The position numbers and the translations under genes were made by a program. The notes beneath the pieces were generated by a model. It was given only the letters and a program-made list of their open reading frames with translations. It did no database searches and was not told the DNA's origin. Of a DNA stretch of 64,000 nucleotides, positions 1-8,980 are shown one piece after another (within the stretch, counting starts at the first letter, position 1; each line of letters opens with the position of its first letter). The stretch comes from Agromyces atrinae (GTDB lineage Bacteria > Actinomycetota > Actinomycetes > Actinomycetales > Microbacteriaceae). The stretch lies in the NCBI RefSeq assembly GCF_013407835.1, contig NZ_JACCBI010000001.1, forward strand, positions 992,001 through 1,056,000, in the 5' to 3' direction.

Positions 1-154
1 CGACGCGCGGCCGGAGCCGCGGCGAAGGGTCGCCTAGAGTCGCTCGCCCCGACGTCGACGCGCACCGGAGACCTGCGCGAGGCGCTGGTCGGTCACGATG
101 CTCTGCATGGTGCGACCTTAGCGCTCGGGCGCCCCGCCGTGCAAAACGTCGCCG

Positions 155-817
155 TCATGGGGCGTCGCGCTCGAACCGGGCGAGCAGTGCGCCCTGAGTG
201 CGCGACACGATGCCGAGCTTCGCGAGCACGCGCGACACGTGGGTCTTCGCGGTCGCCTCCGAGATCCCGAGACGTGCGGCGAGCGCGGCGTTCGAGTCGC
301 CGTAGCCGAGCGCGTCGAGCACGTCCCGCTCGCGCGCGGTCAGCTCGCCGAGACGCGCCGAGGCTTCGGGGAACGGGCTGACCCGTGCCGGCGGGGACGG
401 CGCGCGCAACCGCGCGAAGACGGCCTCGGTCACCTCCGGGGAGAGGATCGACTGCCCTGCCGCGACACGGCGGACGGCGTCGGCGAGTTCGTCGGCCGAG
501 GCCGTCTTGAGGAGGAAGCCACGAGCGCCGACGCCGATCGCGGCATCGACGTACTCGTCGAAGCCGAAGGTCGTCAGCACGACGATACGACGGTGGGGAT
601 CGCGCTCGAGGAGGGCCCGCGTCGCGGCGATGCCGTCGAGCACGGGCATCTGGATGTCCATGAGCACGACGTCGGGATCGAGGACGTCGGCCCGGTGGAG
701 CGCCTCGCGGCCATCGGCCGCGTCACCCACGACGGAGATGCCGTCCTCGCCATCGAGGAGTGCGGTGAGACCCGCACGCACCGCGGCATGGTCGTCGACG
801 ATGAGCACGCGGATCAC
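155..817 (-). CDS. NarL/LuxR-type response regulator
   Basis: This 220-residue protein is a DNA-binding response regulator. The receiver domain covers about residues 1-120, with acidic residues D8/D9, phospho-acceptor D54 (VLMDIQMP) and the conserved Lys in GFLLKT near 104. A LuxR-type helix-turn-helix follows from about 150 (LTARERDVL to the C terminus). I chose the GTG at 817, which gives VIRVLIVDDH. It overlaps the stop of the upstream histidine kinase as GTGA, so the two genes are translationally coupled and should be a cognate pair. A longer reading frame upstream would only add an atypical tail inside the kinase gene. The target genes are unknown. Confidence 0.93.
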   Translation of the reverse strand: MIRVLIVDDHAAVRAGLTALLDGEDGISVVGDAADGREALHRADVLDPDVVLMDIQMPVLDGIAATRALLERDPHRRIVVLTTFGFDEYVDAAIGVGARGFLLKTASADELADAVRRVAAGQSILSPEVTEAVFARLRAPSPPARVSPFPEASARLGELTARERDVLDALGYGDSNAALAARLGISEATAKTHVSRVLAKLGIVSRTQGALLARFERDAP

Positions 818-2019
818 GGGGCTGCCTCCAGCCGGGTCGTCAGCTGTAGGCGAGCGGCGAAGACCCACTCGTCGTCGATCGGGCCGGCTTCGACCGTTCC
901 TCCGAGGAGGCGCGCTCGTTCCCGCGCTCCGACGAGGCCCAGGCCTCCCGTGAGTCGCGCGTCGCGCGTCGATGCCGCACCCTCGACGACGATCGCGTTC
1001 GTCACCGTGAGGCTGAGCGCGTTCTCGTCGATGTCGAGCACCATGATCACGCGCGCGCCCGGCGCGTGCTTTCGAACGTTGGTGAGTGCCTCGCGCACGA
1101 GGCGGGCGAGCGCGAGATCGATGTCTCCGCGGAGAGCACGGGTGTCGCCGCTCTCGGAGAGCGTGATGTCGATGCCGACCGCCCGCGCCTGCTCGACGAC
1201 GTCGCGCCAGTTCTCGAGGAGCATGCCGGGTGCGGCCGAGTCGCCAGGGTCGCGGAGTGCTCCGATCGTACGACGCACGTTGCCGATCGCGTCGTGGGCC
1301 GCGGTGCGCACCTGTTCGAGCGACTCCCGCACCACGGGGTCGTCGCCTCCGCCGCGCCGCAGCGCGATCTCCGACCGCAACGCGATGGCAGCGAGGTCAC
1401 CGGCGAGGACGTCATGGAGCTCTCGCGCGATCGCCAGGCGCTCTTCGGCGAGCGCCCGGGCCTGATCGGCGTCGACGGCGCGCTCGATCGCCTCGGCCCT
1501 CGCCCGCTCGCGTTCCGCCTCGACGCGCGGGGCGCGCACCGAGCGCCCCCACCACAGCGAGATGGCGAGGGTCATCGGGATCACCGCGAACGGTGCGACG
1601 AGCGGAGCGGCCGACGTCGCGAGCAGGAGCGCCGCGGCGAGAGCGGTCGCGGCAGAGACGTACCAGAGCACGTCGACGACACGGCGGTCGTCGTCGCGAC
1701 CCAGGAGGTAGACGAGGTCGGCGACGAGGATGAACGCCCCGATCGGCGTGGAACCGAAGACGATGGCGTCGGCCGCGACGAGCCCGACCGAGAGGGCGAG
1801 GCACAGCGTCGTCCGACGGAGGCGGAAGAGGTGGATGACGGCGAGCACGCCGATCAACGCGAGGTCGATGCCGACGGGCGCGTCAGGGGCCGCCGGCCGC
1901 CACTCGAGCGAGAATCCGAGGGCTGCGAGGATCATGCCGAGCGCCGCGTAGGCGACCGTGAGGAGGGTGTCGGCGTGACGACTCCCCCACTGCTTCAGTC
2001 CCACCCCGGTATCGCGCAC
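814..2019 (-). CDS. Sensor histidine kinase (NarL-partner, HisKA_3 type)
   Basis: This is a membrane histidine kinase of about 401 residues. The N-terminal half is strongly hydrophobic, with about five membrane segments and short loops. It is followed by a charged coiled-coil stretch and a HisKA_3 dimerisation motif (ARELHDVLAGD, His near residue 202). The C-terminal HATPase_c domain has the N box (VREALTNVRKHA) and a Gly-rich segment (TGGLGLVGARER). It probably phosphorylates the regulator encoded immediately downstream, whose start overlaps this stop. The start is uncertain. GTG at 2019 gives a short cytoplasmic lead before the first helix, and ATG at 2082 is the main alternative. The stimulus cannot be inferred. 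Confidence 0.88.
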   Translation of the reverse strand: MRDTGVGLKQWGSRHADTLLTVAYAALGMILAALGFSLEWRPAAPDAPVGIDLALIGVLAVIHLFRLRRTTLCLALSVGLVAADAIVFGSTPIGAFILVADLVYLLGRDDDRRVVDVLWYVSAATALAAALLLATSAAPLVAPFAVIPMTLAISLWWGRSVRAPRVEAERERARAEAIERAVDADQARALAEERLAIARELHDVLAGDLAAIALRSEIALRRGGGDDPVVRESLEQVRTAAHDAIGNVRRTIGALRDPGDSAAPGMLLENWRDVVEQARAVGIDITLSESGDTRALRGDIDLALARLVREALTNVRKHAPGARVIMVLDIDENALSLTVTNAIVVEGAASTRDARLTGGLGLVGARERARLLGGTVEAGPIDDEWVFAARLQLTTRLEAAP

Positions 2020-2160
2020 TGTCCCATCCAACCAAGGCTGACCCTCCGCGTCGACCGCCGAAAGGCTGGATGCGCCCTGCATCGAAAGATGTATGCCCGG
2101 GCGGCGCACTGCACGATTCCGGCTGATTCGCGCCGGGCACCGCACCGGCATCGTCGAACC

Positions 2161-2811
2161 ATGGACTCTCTCATGCACGACAGCCCGCTCGTCTTCGCCA
2201 TCCTCGGTGCAGAGGTGCTCTTCTGGCTGCTCCTCGTCGGAGGGCTCGCCGCCCGCTATCTCGCGCGATGGACCCGCGTGAGCCGCGTGCTGCTGCTCAG
2301 CGTGCCGCTCGTCGACGTCGCACTCATCACACTCACCGCGATCGACCTCGCGAACGGGGCGACGCCCAACTGGTCGCACGCCCTCGCCGCCGTCTATCTC
2401 GGCTTCACCGTCGGATTCGGCCACTCGATCATCACCAGCATGGACGCCTGGTTCTCTCACCGCTTCGCCGGAGGGCCCGCTCCGGCGCGACACCCGAAGA
2501 GCGGTCCTGCGTACATCCGGCGCATGTGGGCCGAGTGGCTGCGCGCGCTCGTCGCCTGGTCTCTCGCCGTGCCCGCGCTGCTGGTGATGATCGCCGTCTC
2601 CGGTTGGACCGTTCCGACGAGCATCGAGGCGGCGTTCGAGGGCGACCTCTGGTCGTGGGTCGCGCGGATCACGCTCGTCCTCGTCGCGTGGCTCGTCTTC
2701 GGCCCGGTCTACGCGCTGCTGTTCCGCTGGCAGACGGAGGAGAGCACCGAGGGGTCACCGACGACTGCCGATGACCCCTCGACGGCTCACTCGCGGAGCG
2801 TCGCCCCGTAG
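2161..2811 (+). CDS. Four-helix integral membrane protein, possibly YmcC-like
   Basis: The protein has 216 residues and about four or five hydrophobic helices: residues 8-30, 40-62, 80-100, 125-145 and 160-185. The spacer HRFAGGPAP is followed by a basic loop and a polar C-terminal tail. The pattern resembles the small YmcC-type membrane proteins of Firmicutes and Actinobacteria, whose function is unknown; this match is from memory of the family. The start at ATG 2161 could instead be the in-frame ATG at 2173. The gene is divergent from the kinase gene and converges on pheT, with a 25-nt overlap of the two 3' ends. Confidence 0.7.
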   Translation: MDSLMHDSPLVFAILGAEVLFWLLLVGGLAARYLARWTRVSRVLLLSVPLVDVALITLTAIDLANGATPNWSHALAAVYLGFTVGFGHSIITSMDAWFSHRFAGGPAPARHPKSGPAYIRRMWAEWLRALVAWSLAVPALLVMIAVSGWTVPTSIEAAFEGDLWSWVARITLVLVAWLVFGPVYALLFRWQTEESTEGSPTTADDPSTAHSRSVAP

Positions 2812-5306
2812 CTCTCGGTCGCTCGCGCGGCACCGGCAAGCTTCGCCTCGCTCGCCTCGGCAGCCGTGAGAGTGCGATCGGTCGCGCGGAAGCGCAGGGC
2901 GAAGGTCAGGCTCTTCTCGTCGGGCCCGACTCCCGCGCCGCGGTAGTCGTCCACGAGCGCGATCGACTCGAGGAGCTCGCCCGCACCGTCGCGCACGACG
3001 GCCTCGATGTCGCCCGCGGGAATCGCGCGCGATACGACGAGCGAGAGGTCCTGCGTGGCGGCCGGGAAGACCGAGATCGGCGCGGCCTGCACGATGCCGT
3101 CGGTGAGGCGGATGACGCGGTCGAGGTCGATCTCGGCGACGGCGACGACGCGCGGGAGATCGGCCTCGTCGGCGTAGGTCGGAAGGAGCTCACCCGCGAA
3201 GCCGACGATCTCGCCGGCGACGCGCAGCTCGGCGGTGCGTCCCGGGTGGAGGGCGGCGTGCGAGCCATTGGCCACCTCGAGCGTGCCGCCCGCGGCGCGC
3301 ACGATCGTGCGTGCTGCTTCGAGCGCATCGGCGATGCCCGAGGGCACGGGTGCGACGCCCGGCTGCTTGACCGATCGGTTGCCGAGGATGAGCACGGCGA
3401 CGTGGCGCGGCTGCGGCGGGATCGACGCATCGATCGCCGCGAGCTGCTCGTCACTCGGCCGCGCCGCTCCGGGCGGGATCGTGTCGGTGCCGTAGGTCAC
3501 CCCGGGCTCGGGGCGGAAGACCGCACCGGCTTCGAAGATCGCGAGATCGCCGAACCCGCGCGACAGGTTGCGGTGCGCGACCTCGACGAGACCCGGCAGC
3601 AGGGACGTGCGCAGGTAGGGAGCGCTCGCATCGAGTGCATTCGCGAGCTTCACCTGCGCGATGGGTTCACCCGTGGCCGAACCGAAGCGGTTGTTCGTCG
3701 CCTCGGTGAGGAACGGGTAGGAGACGACCTCCGTCACACCGCTCGCCGCGAGGGCGTTCGACACCTGTCGCCGCAGGACCTGCGCGCGCGTGAGCCCGCG
3801 CTGCGGCGGAGCCACCGGCAGGACCGACGGAATCGTGTCGTAGCCGACGATGCGCGCGATCTCCTCGGCGAGGGTCCATCGGTCCGTGAGGTCGGGGCGC
3901 CACGTCGGTGCCGTGACGGTCCAGCCGTCCTCCGCGTCGACGACGGTCGCACCGATGAGTTCGAGCGCCTCGCGCTGCTGTTCCGGCGTGAAGTCGACGC
4001 CGACGAGCCCGGCGGCGAAGGCCTCGGGCAGCGAGATCGCTTCGCGCGCGTCATCCGTCACCAGGTCGGAACCGACCGCGTCGATCGTCCCGCCGGCGAG
4101 CTCGACCATGAGGTGTGCGGCGCGGTTCGCGGCCGCGGCCGCGACGCGAGGGTCGACGCCGCGCTCGAAGCGCTTGGACGCCTCGCTCGGGAGCTTGTGA
4201 CGACGCGCGGATCGCGCGATGGTCACGGGGTCGAACGTCGCCGCCTCGATGAGCACGTCACGCGTCGTGTCGCTCATCTCGGTCGTTCCGCCGCCCATGA
4301 CGCCGGCGAGCCCGATGGGGCCGGAGTCGTCGGTGATGAGGAGGTCTTCCGTCGACAGGCTGCGCACCTGGCCGTCGAGCGTCTCGATCGTCTCGCCGGC
4401 CGTCGCGCGACGCACCGTGATGCCGCCCTGGAGCGTGTCGAGGTCGTAGCCGTGGATCGGCTGCCCGAGCTCGAACATGACGTAGTTCGTAATGTCGACG
4501 AGGAGCGAGATCGAGCGCACACCGGCGAGCTTCAGACGGGCGGCGAGCCACGGCGGAGTCGGGCGGGAGGCGTCGACACCGCGCACGACGCGCGTGACGA
4601 ATCCGGTCGCACCGACGCGGCCACGAATGGGAGCGACGTCATCGACGACGACGGAGAAACCGGATGCCGAGATCGGCGCAACACCGGCGGCCGGATCGGA
4701 GAACGGCTGCCCCGTCGCGTGCGAGTACTCGCGCGCGATGCCGCGGATCGAGAAGGCGTAGCCGCGGTCGGGAGTGACGTTGACCTCGACGGCGGAATCG
4801 TCGAGCCCGAGGAGCGCGATCGCGTCGGTGCCGACCTCGGGGTCGAGTCCGAGGGTCGACAGGCGCAGGATGCCGTCGTGCTCGTCACCGAGCCCCAGTT
4901 CCTTCACCGAGGCGATCATGCCGTCGGAGACGTGACCGTAGGTCTTCCGCGCCGCGATGGGGAACGGCCCGGGGAGGACGGCGCCCGGGAGGGTCACGAC
5001 GACCTTGTCGCCGACGAAGAAGTTCGAGGCACCGCACACGATTCCGTGCACGGCCGGGCCGCCGTCGGCCGCGGTCTCGTCGCCAGGCGCGACGCGCACC
5101 TGGCACCAGCGGATCGTCTTACCGTTCGACTGCGGTTCCTCGACGAACTCGAGCACCTCGCCGACGACGATCGGACCCTGCAGGTCGAACGAATGGAGGT
5201 CTTCCTCCTCGAGTCCGACGCGGACGAGCGCCGCATGAACGTCGTCGAGGGTCGACCCCTCGACGAGAGGAGTGAACTCGTTGATCCAGGAGAGCGGGGC
5301 CCGCAT
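2787..5306 (-). CDS. pheT: Phenylalanine--tRNA ligase beta subunit
   Basis: At 839 residues this has the normal length for bacterial PheT. The start MRAPLSWINEFTPL is typical. An EMAP/OB-type tRNA-binding domain covers about 40-160, the B3/B4 editing domain about 215-390, B5 about 400-475, then the catalytic-like core. The ferredoxin-fold anticodon-binding domain closes the protein from about 745 (SVFPAATQDLSLVV onward). With PheS it forms the alpha2-beta2 enzyme that charges tRNA-Phe in the cytoplasm. The ATG at 5306 lies one base after the pheS stop, so the two are co-translated. The 3' end overlaps the convergent membrane-protein gene. Confidence 0.98.
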   Translation of the reverse strand: MRAPLSWINEFTPLVEGSTLDDVHAALVRVGLEEEDLHSFDLQGPIVVGEVLEFVEEPQSNGKTIRWCQVRVAPGDETAADGGPAVHGIVCGASNFFVGDKVVVTLPGAVLPGPFPIAARKTYGHVSDGMIASVKELGLGDEHDGILRLSTLGLDPEVGTDAIALLGLDDSAVEVNVTPDRGYAFSIRGIAREYSHATGQPFSDPAAGVAPISASGFSVVVDDVAPIRGRVGATGFVTRVVRGVDASRPTPPWLAARLKLAGVRSISLLVDITNYVMFELGQPIHGYDLDTLQGGITVRRATAGETIETLDGQVRSLSTEDLLITDDSGPIGLAGVMGGGTTEMSDTTRDVLIEAATFDPVTIARSARRHKLPSEASKRFERGVDPRVAAAAANRAAHLMVELAGGTIDAVGSDLVTDDAREAISLPEAFAAGLVGVDFTPEQQREALELIGATVVDAEDGWTVTAPTWRPDLTDRWTLAEEIARIVGYDTIPSVLPVAPPQRGLTRAQVLRRQVSNALAASGVTEVVSYPFLTEATNNRFGSATGEPIAQVKLANALDASAPYLRTSLLPGLVEVAHRNLSRGFGDLAIFEAGAVFRPEPGVTYGTDTIPPGAARPSDEQLAAIDASIPPQPRHVAVLILGNRSVKQPGVAPVPSGIADALEAARTIVRAAGGTLEVANGSHAALHPGRTAELRVAGEIVGFAGELLPTYADEADLPRVVAVAEIDLDRVIRLTDGIVQAAPISVFPAATQDLSLVVSRAIPAGDIEAVVRDGAGELLESIALVDDYRGAGVGPDEKSLTFALRFRATDRTLTAAEASEAKLAGAARATESYGATLRE

Positions 5307-5307
5307 C

Positions 5308-6348
5308 TCACACCACCATCCCGAACTGCTGACTGAAACGGATGTCGCCTTCGATGATCTCGCGCATGTCGGAGACGTCGTTGCGGAACATGAGAGTGCG
5401 CTCGAAGCCCATACCGAACGCGAAGCCCGAGTAGACGTCGGGGTCGATGCCCGCGGCGCGCAGGACGTTGGGGTTGATCATGCCGCAGCCGCCCCACTCG
5501 ATCCAGCGCGCACCGCCCTGGAAGGTCGGGTGCCAGATGTCGAGCTCGGCGCTCGGCTCGGTGAAGGGGAAGTAGTTGGGGCGCAGGCGGATCTTCGCCT
5601 CGTCGCCGAACATGATGCGTGCGACGTGCTCGAGCGTTCCGCGCAGGTGCGCCATCGTCAGGCCCTTGTCGACGGCGAGACCCTCGAACTGGCTGAAGAC
5701 GGGAGTGTGCGTCGCATCGAGCTCGTCGGTGCGGTACGTACGGCCCGGAGCGAGGATGTAGATCGGCAACTCGCGGTCGATCATCGAACGCACCTGCACG
5801 GGCGACGTGTGCGTGCGCATGACGAGGTGGCGCTCGGCGGGATCGACGAAGAACGTGTCCTGCATCGCGCGAGCCGGGTGGTCCTCGTCGAAGTTCAGCG
5901 CGTCGAAGTTGAACCACTCGTGCTCGAGCTCGGGCCCCTCGGCGATCTCCCATCCCATGCCGACGAAGATGTCGGCGATGCGCTCCTGCAGGAGCATGAG
6001 CGGGTGACGGGCGCCGGTCGAGCGGAGCGCTCCGAGCGCCGTGACGTCGATCGCCTCGGCGGCGAGGCGAGCCGTGGCCTCCGCCTCGACGATCGCCGAC
6101 TCGCGAGCGGCGAAGGCCTGGTTGACGCGGCCCCGTGCACCGCCGACGAGCTTGCCGATGGCGGCCTTCTGGTCGTTCGGCACATCGCGCAGCAGCGCGT
6201 TGAGCTTCGCGAGGGTCGACGTGCCGCCCGTGTGCTCGGCGCGGACCTGGGTCAGAGCGGATGAATCGTCAGCGGCATCGATCGCTCGCAGAGCGGCCTC
6301 GACGGCGGCGTTCACCGCGGATTCGGTGATCTCGGTGGGTTCGGACAC
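5308..6348 (-). CDS. pheS: Phenylalanine--tRNA ligase alpha subunit
   Basis: This is the 346-residue catalytic alpha subunit. An N-terminal coiled coil (about 1-90) is followed by the class II synthetase core. Motif 2 is visible around MRTHTSPVQVRSM. The end is typical: GFAFGMGFERTLMFRNDVSDMREIIEGD. I chose GTG at 6348 because it gives the usual family length and residues upstream look non-native. It has no good Shine-Dalgarno sequence, but a TAGACT hexamer sits 8 bases upstream, so the message may be leaderless. The gene follows gluD after a 61-base gap holding a hairpin, and it is transcribed with pheT. Confidence 0.97.
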   Translation of the reverse strand: MSEPTEITESAVNAAVEAALRAIDAADDSSALTQVRAEHTGGTSTLAKLNALLRDVPNDQKAAIGKLVGGARGRVNQAFAARESAIVEAEATARLAAEAIDVTALGALRSTGARHPLMLLQERIADIFVGMGWEIAEGPELEHEWFNFDALNFDEDHPARAMQDTFFVDPAERHLVMRTHTSPVQVRSMIDRELPIYILAPGRTYRTDELDATHTPVFSQFEGLAVDKGLTMAHLRGTLEHVARIMFGDEAKIRLRPNYFPFTEPSAELDIWHPTFQGGARWIEWGGCGMINPNVLRAAGIDPDVYSGFAFGMGFERTLMFRNDVSDMREIIEGDIRFSQQFGMVV

Positions 6349-6356
6349 AAGAGAAG

Positions 6357-6362
6357 AGTCTA
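6357..6362 (-). promoter_or_regulatory. Candidate -10 box for leaderless pheST
   Basis: TAGACT on the minus strand ends 8 bases before the pheS GTG, which has no Shine-Dalgarno sequence. The spacing would place transcription initiation at or next to the start codon. No convincing -35 is visible. The hexamer overlaps the foot of the gluD hairpin. Confidence 0.45.
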
Positions 6363-6394
6363 CGGTGCGCGCCCTGCGGAGGACGCGCACCGTA
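6361..6394 (-). terminator. Hairpin after gluD, possible terminator
   Basis: Two 11-base arms (6361-6371 and 6384-6394) form a perfect inverted repeat around a 12-base loop, 16 bases past the gluD stop. A pyrimidine-rich run including TCTTCTCTT follows on the minus strand. This fits a weak intrinsic terminator separating gluABCD from pheST. Confidence 0.55.
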
Positions 6395-6409
6395 CTCGTA
6401 CGAGCTCCG

Positions 6410-7342
6410 CTATTTATCGGTGCCGTATGCCTGCAGCTTGAGCGTCGCGAGAGACGGATCGAGCTCTTCCGGTCCTCCGACCGGCCCGCTGCCGCGGCCA
6501 CCGCGACGAGCCTTCCGCCCGCCGCTCGCCGTGCGCTTCGAGAGCCAGCGCGCGAAGAAGGAGAGCGCGAGGTTCATCGCGAGGTAGATGAGCGTCGCGA
6601 CGACGAACAGCGAGAACAGGTAGCGGTTGCCGTAGAACGAACCGAGGTTGTTGATCGTGCGGCGCAGCAACTCGTCGTAGCCGACGATGTAGCCGAGGGA
6701 CGTGTCCTTGAGCAGGACCACGAGCTGCGCCACGATGATCGGCAGCATCTGACGGAAAGCCTGCGGGAACTCGACGAGCATCTTCGACTGCAGAGGTCGC
6801 ATGCCGAGGCTCAGCCCCGCTTCGCGCTGTCCGCGCGGAAGTGAAGCGAGTCCGGCGCGCAACGACTCGCCGATGAGCGCGCCGTTGTAGACGATGAGCG
6901 CGATCACGACGGCCCAGAACGCCCCGGTGGAACCGACGAGCAGGATGAAGAGCATCATCAGCAGCACGGGCATGCCGCGGAAGAACTCGAGCACGACGGC
7001 GATCGGGATGCTGATCCACTTCGTCTCGGCGCTCCGCAGGATCGAGAAGACGATACCGAGAGCGACCGCGCCCACGGCGGCGACGGCCGCCGCCTGAAGC
7101 GTCGCGACGGCACCCTCGCCGATGAACCGCCACACCACGGGGTCGGCGAAGATGTCCCACCGGGTCGCGTCGAACATTCCGGGCAGGACCATGCCGCCCG
7201 ACGCCGGCCGCGGAGCGGCGAGCGTGAAGTAGATCCAGACGAGGCCGGCGACGATCAGGACGCCGGCGACGATGGAGAAGGTCCTCGAGAGGGCGCGCGC
7301 ACGCGGGCCCGGGGCATCGAAGAGAACACTCGAACCGCTCAT
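6410..7342 (-). CDS. gluD: Glutamate-type amino acid ABC transporter permease
   Basis: This 310-residue inner-membrane permease belongs to the HisMQ/GlnP class. After a short N-terminal tail there is a first helix at about 25-47. The permease core follows from about 85, with the EAA-loop signature GLRPLQ-like segment (REAGLSLGMRPLQSKMLVEFP) that contacts the ATPase. A basic, Gly-rich tail closes it. The ATG at 7342 overlaps the gluC stop as ATGA, which is better than an in-frame ATG five codons earlier. As fourth gene of gluABCD it should pair with GluC to import glutamate or a related polar amino acid. The substrate is inferred from gene order, not shown by sequence. Confidence 0.9.
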   Translation of the reverse strand: MSGSSVLFDAPGPRARALSRTFSIVAGVLIVAGLVWIYFTLAAPRPASGGMVLPGMFDATRWDIFADPVVWRFIGEGAVATLQAAAVAAVGAVALGIVFSILRSAETKWISIPIAVVLEFFRGMPVLLMMLFILLVGSTGAFWAVVIALIVYNGALIGESLRAGLASLPRGQREAGLSLGMRPLQSKMLVEFPQAFRQMLPIIVAQLVVLLKDTSLGYIVGYDELLRRTINNLGSFYGNRYLFSLFVVATLIYLAMNLALSFFARWLSKRTASGGRKARRGGRGSGPVGGPEELDPSLATLKLQAYGTDK

Positions 7343-7986
7343 CGCTGAACCACCCACTTTCTTTCGAGGCGGGCCGCGAGGAGCCCGAGGGGAACGGTGA
7401 TCACGAGATAGAACGTCGCGACCCCGAGCAGGACCGCGATGACCGCGTTGCCGTTCGCGTTCGCCAACTCCTTACCGACCGTGAAGAGCTCGGCGACGAA
7501 GAAGCCGCCGGCGACCGACGTGTTCTTCGTGAGTGCGATGAACACGTTGATCAGGGGCGGAACGGTCATGCGGAACGCCTGCGGGAAGACGATGAAACCC
7601 ACCGTCTGGGCGAATCCGAGGCCGATGCTGCGAGCCGCCTCCGCCTGACCCACGGCCACACCGTTGATGCCGGAGCGCAACGCCTCAGCGACGAACGGCG
7701 ACGTGTAGACCGCGAGGCCGATCATCGCGGCGATGAGGTACGGCAGATCGGATCCGAGGTACGGGAGGATGAACGCACAGAAGATGAGCACGAGCGTCAG
7801 CGGCGTATTGCGCACGATCTCGGTGTAGACCGTGGCGAAGCCGCGCAGCGACGCGACGGGCGAGATCCGCATGGCCGCGATGAGCGTACCGATGACGAGC
7901 GCCGCCAGGCCCGAGACGACGAGCAGCAGGAGCGTCAGTTGGAAACCGCTCAGATAGCGCGGCAGGTTGTCGATAACGACGTCCAC
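7339..7986 (-). CDS. gluC: Glutamate-type amino acid ABC transporter permease
   Basis: This 215-residue polytopic permease starts at GTG 7986 (MDVVIDNLPRYLSGF), preceded by an AGGA Shine-Dalgarno motif. It has about five helices, and the EAA loop is seen in GQAEAARSIGLGFAQTVGFIVFPQAF. It overlaps gluD by four bases, so stoichiometric synthesis of the two permeases is likely. It lies 57 bases downstream of the binding-protein gene, and an 11-bp hairpin occupies that gap. It is the partner of GluD and GluA in the uptake system. Confidence 0.92.
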   Translation of the reverse strand: MDVVIDNLPRYLSGFQLTLLLLVVSGLAALVIGTLIAAMRISPVASLRGFATVYTEIVRNTPLTLVLIFCAFILPYLGSDLPYLIAAMIGLAVYTSPFVAEALRSGINGVAVGQAEAARSIGLGFAQTVGFIVFPQAFRMTVPPLINVFIALTKNTSVAGGFFVAELFTVGKELANANGNAVIAVLLGVATFYLVITVPLGLLAARLERKWVVQR

Positions 7987-8010
7987 GCGAGTCCTTCCAT
8001 CAGAGGGAGT

Positions 8011-8037
8011 CCGGGCCGGCGATCAACGCCGGCCCGG
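8011..8037 (-). terminator. Hairpin between gluB and gluC (attenuator or mRNA stabiliser)
   Basis: A perfect 11-bp GC-rich stem (8011-8021 with 8027-8037) around a 5-base loop lies 6 bases after the gluB stop and before the gluC ribosome-binding site. There is no T-run. This position commonly gives partial termination or 3'-end protection, so that binding protein outnumbers permease. Confidence 0.65.
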
Positions 8038-8043
8038 ATCGAA

Positions 8044-8913
8044 TCAGTAGCGGTCGACTGCGGGAGGATCGACGAACGGCAGGACGGTTCCTGCGGTCTC
8101 GTTCCATGCCGCCTCGTAGGTGCCGTCGCTGTACGACTCCTCGAGGACATCGTTGATCCAGTTGCGGAACTCGGTGTCGTCGAGTGCGAGACCGATGCCG
8201 TAGGGCTCTTCGGTGAACGGCTTACCGGCGATCTTGAACTCGCCCTCGTTCTGAGCGGCGAGGCCCGCGAGGATCACGTTGTCGGTCGACACCGCGACGA
8301 CCGCGCCCGAGCGCAGCGGCTCGAGGCAGTTCGAGTACGTGTCCGTGAGCACGGGCTCGGCACCGATCTCGGCGAGCTTCGCCGCGGGCGTCGAGCCGGT
8401 GACCGAACAGACGGGCTGGCCGACGAGGTCGTCTTCGCTCGTGATGTCGTCGTTGTCGGCGAGCACGAGGATCGACTGTCCGGCCATGTAGTACGGCCCG
8501 GCGAAGGAGATGACTTCCTTGCGCTTGTCATTGATCGTGTACGTGGCGATGACGAGGTCGACCTGACCGTTCTCGATGAACGGCTCGCGGTTCGCGGACA
8601 CCGTCTCGACCCACTCGATGTTCTCGGGTGCGATGCCGAGCTTGCCGGCGATGATCTTGCCGATCTCGACGTCGAACCCGACCGGGTCTCCGTCGGGGCC
8701 GAGCAGGCCGAACAGCGGCTGGTCGAACTTGGTGCCGATGGTGATCTTGCCGGCGTCGGCCAGCGTCGCCATCGTCGTGCCCGCTTCGAACTCCGGGGCC
8801 TCCTCGACCGGCGCCGTCGTCGCTCCGGCGTCGCCTCCGCTCGCGCAACCCGCGAGCAGCAGCATTCCCGCAGCCGCCAGTGCGACGCCTGCGAACCTCT
8901 TCTGCATCTTCAT
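8044..8913 (-). CDS. gluB: Glutamate-type amino acid-binding lipoprotein
   Basis: This 289-residue lipoprotein begins with MKMQKR, a hydrophobic core, then the lipobox LLAGC with Cys at about residue 23. A Ser/Thr/Ala/Glu-rich linker follows. The mature part is a periplasmic-binding-protein type 2 (SBP_bac_3) domain from about 50 to 285, including GFDVEIGKIIAGKLGI and VDLVIATYTINDKRKEVISFAGPYY. It would be anchored to the outer face of the membrane and deliver substrate to GluCD. Two Cys residues (VCSV and NCLE) may form a disulphide. It lies between gluA and gluC in the usual operon order. Confidence 0.94.
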   Translation of the reverse strand: MKMQKRFAGVALAAAGMLLLAGCASGGDAGATTAPVEEAPEFEAGTTMATLADAGKITIGTKFDQPLFGLLGPDGDPVGFDVEIGKIIAGKLGIAPENIEWVETVSANREPFIENGQVDLVIATYTINDKRKEVISFAGPYYMAGQSILVLADNDDITSEDDLVGQPVCSVTGSTPAAKLAEIGAEPVLTDTYSNCLEPLRSGAVVAVSTDNVILAGLAAQNEGEFKIAGKPFTEEPYGIGLALDDTEFRNWINDVLEESYSDGTYEAAWNETAGTVLPFVDPPAVDRY

Positions 8914-8980
8914 CGTGTAGTCCCCTCTCGGTGTATCCGTGGTGCCTGACCGCGGTAGCGGTTCAGATCCTGCCGTCGCC

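Noticed and set aside
34-108. Minus-strand frame of 24 codons starting at ATG 108, just downstream of the response regulator
   Set aside because: It is too short, stops at TAG without recognisable motif, and has no supporting context. The first 154 bases show nothing else I can call.
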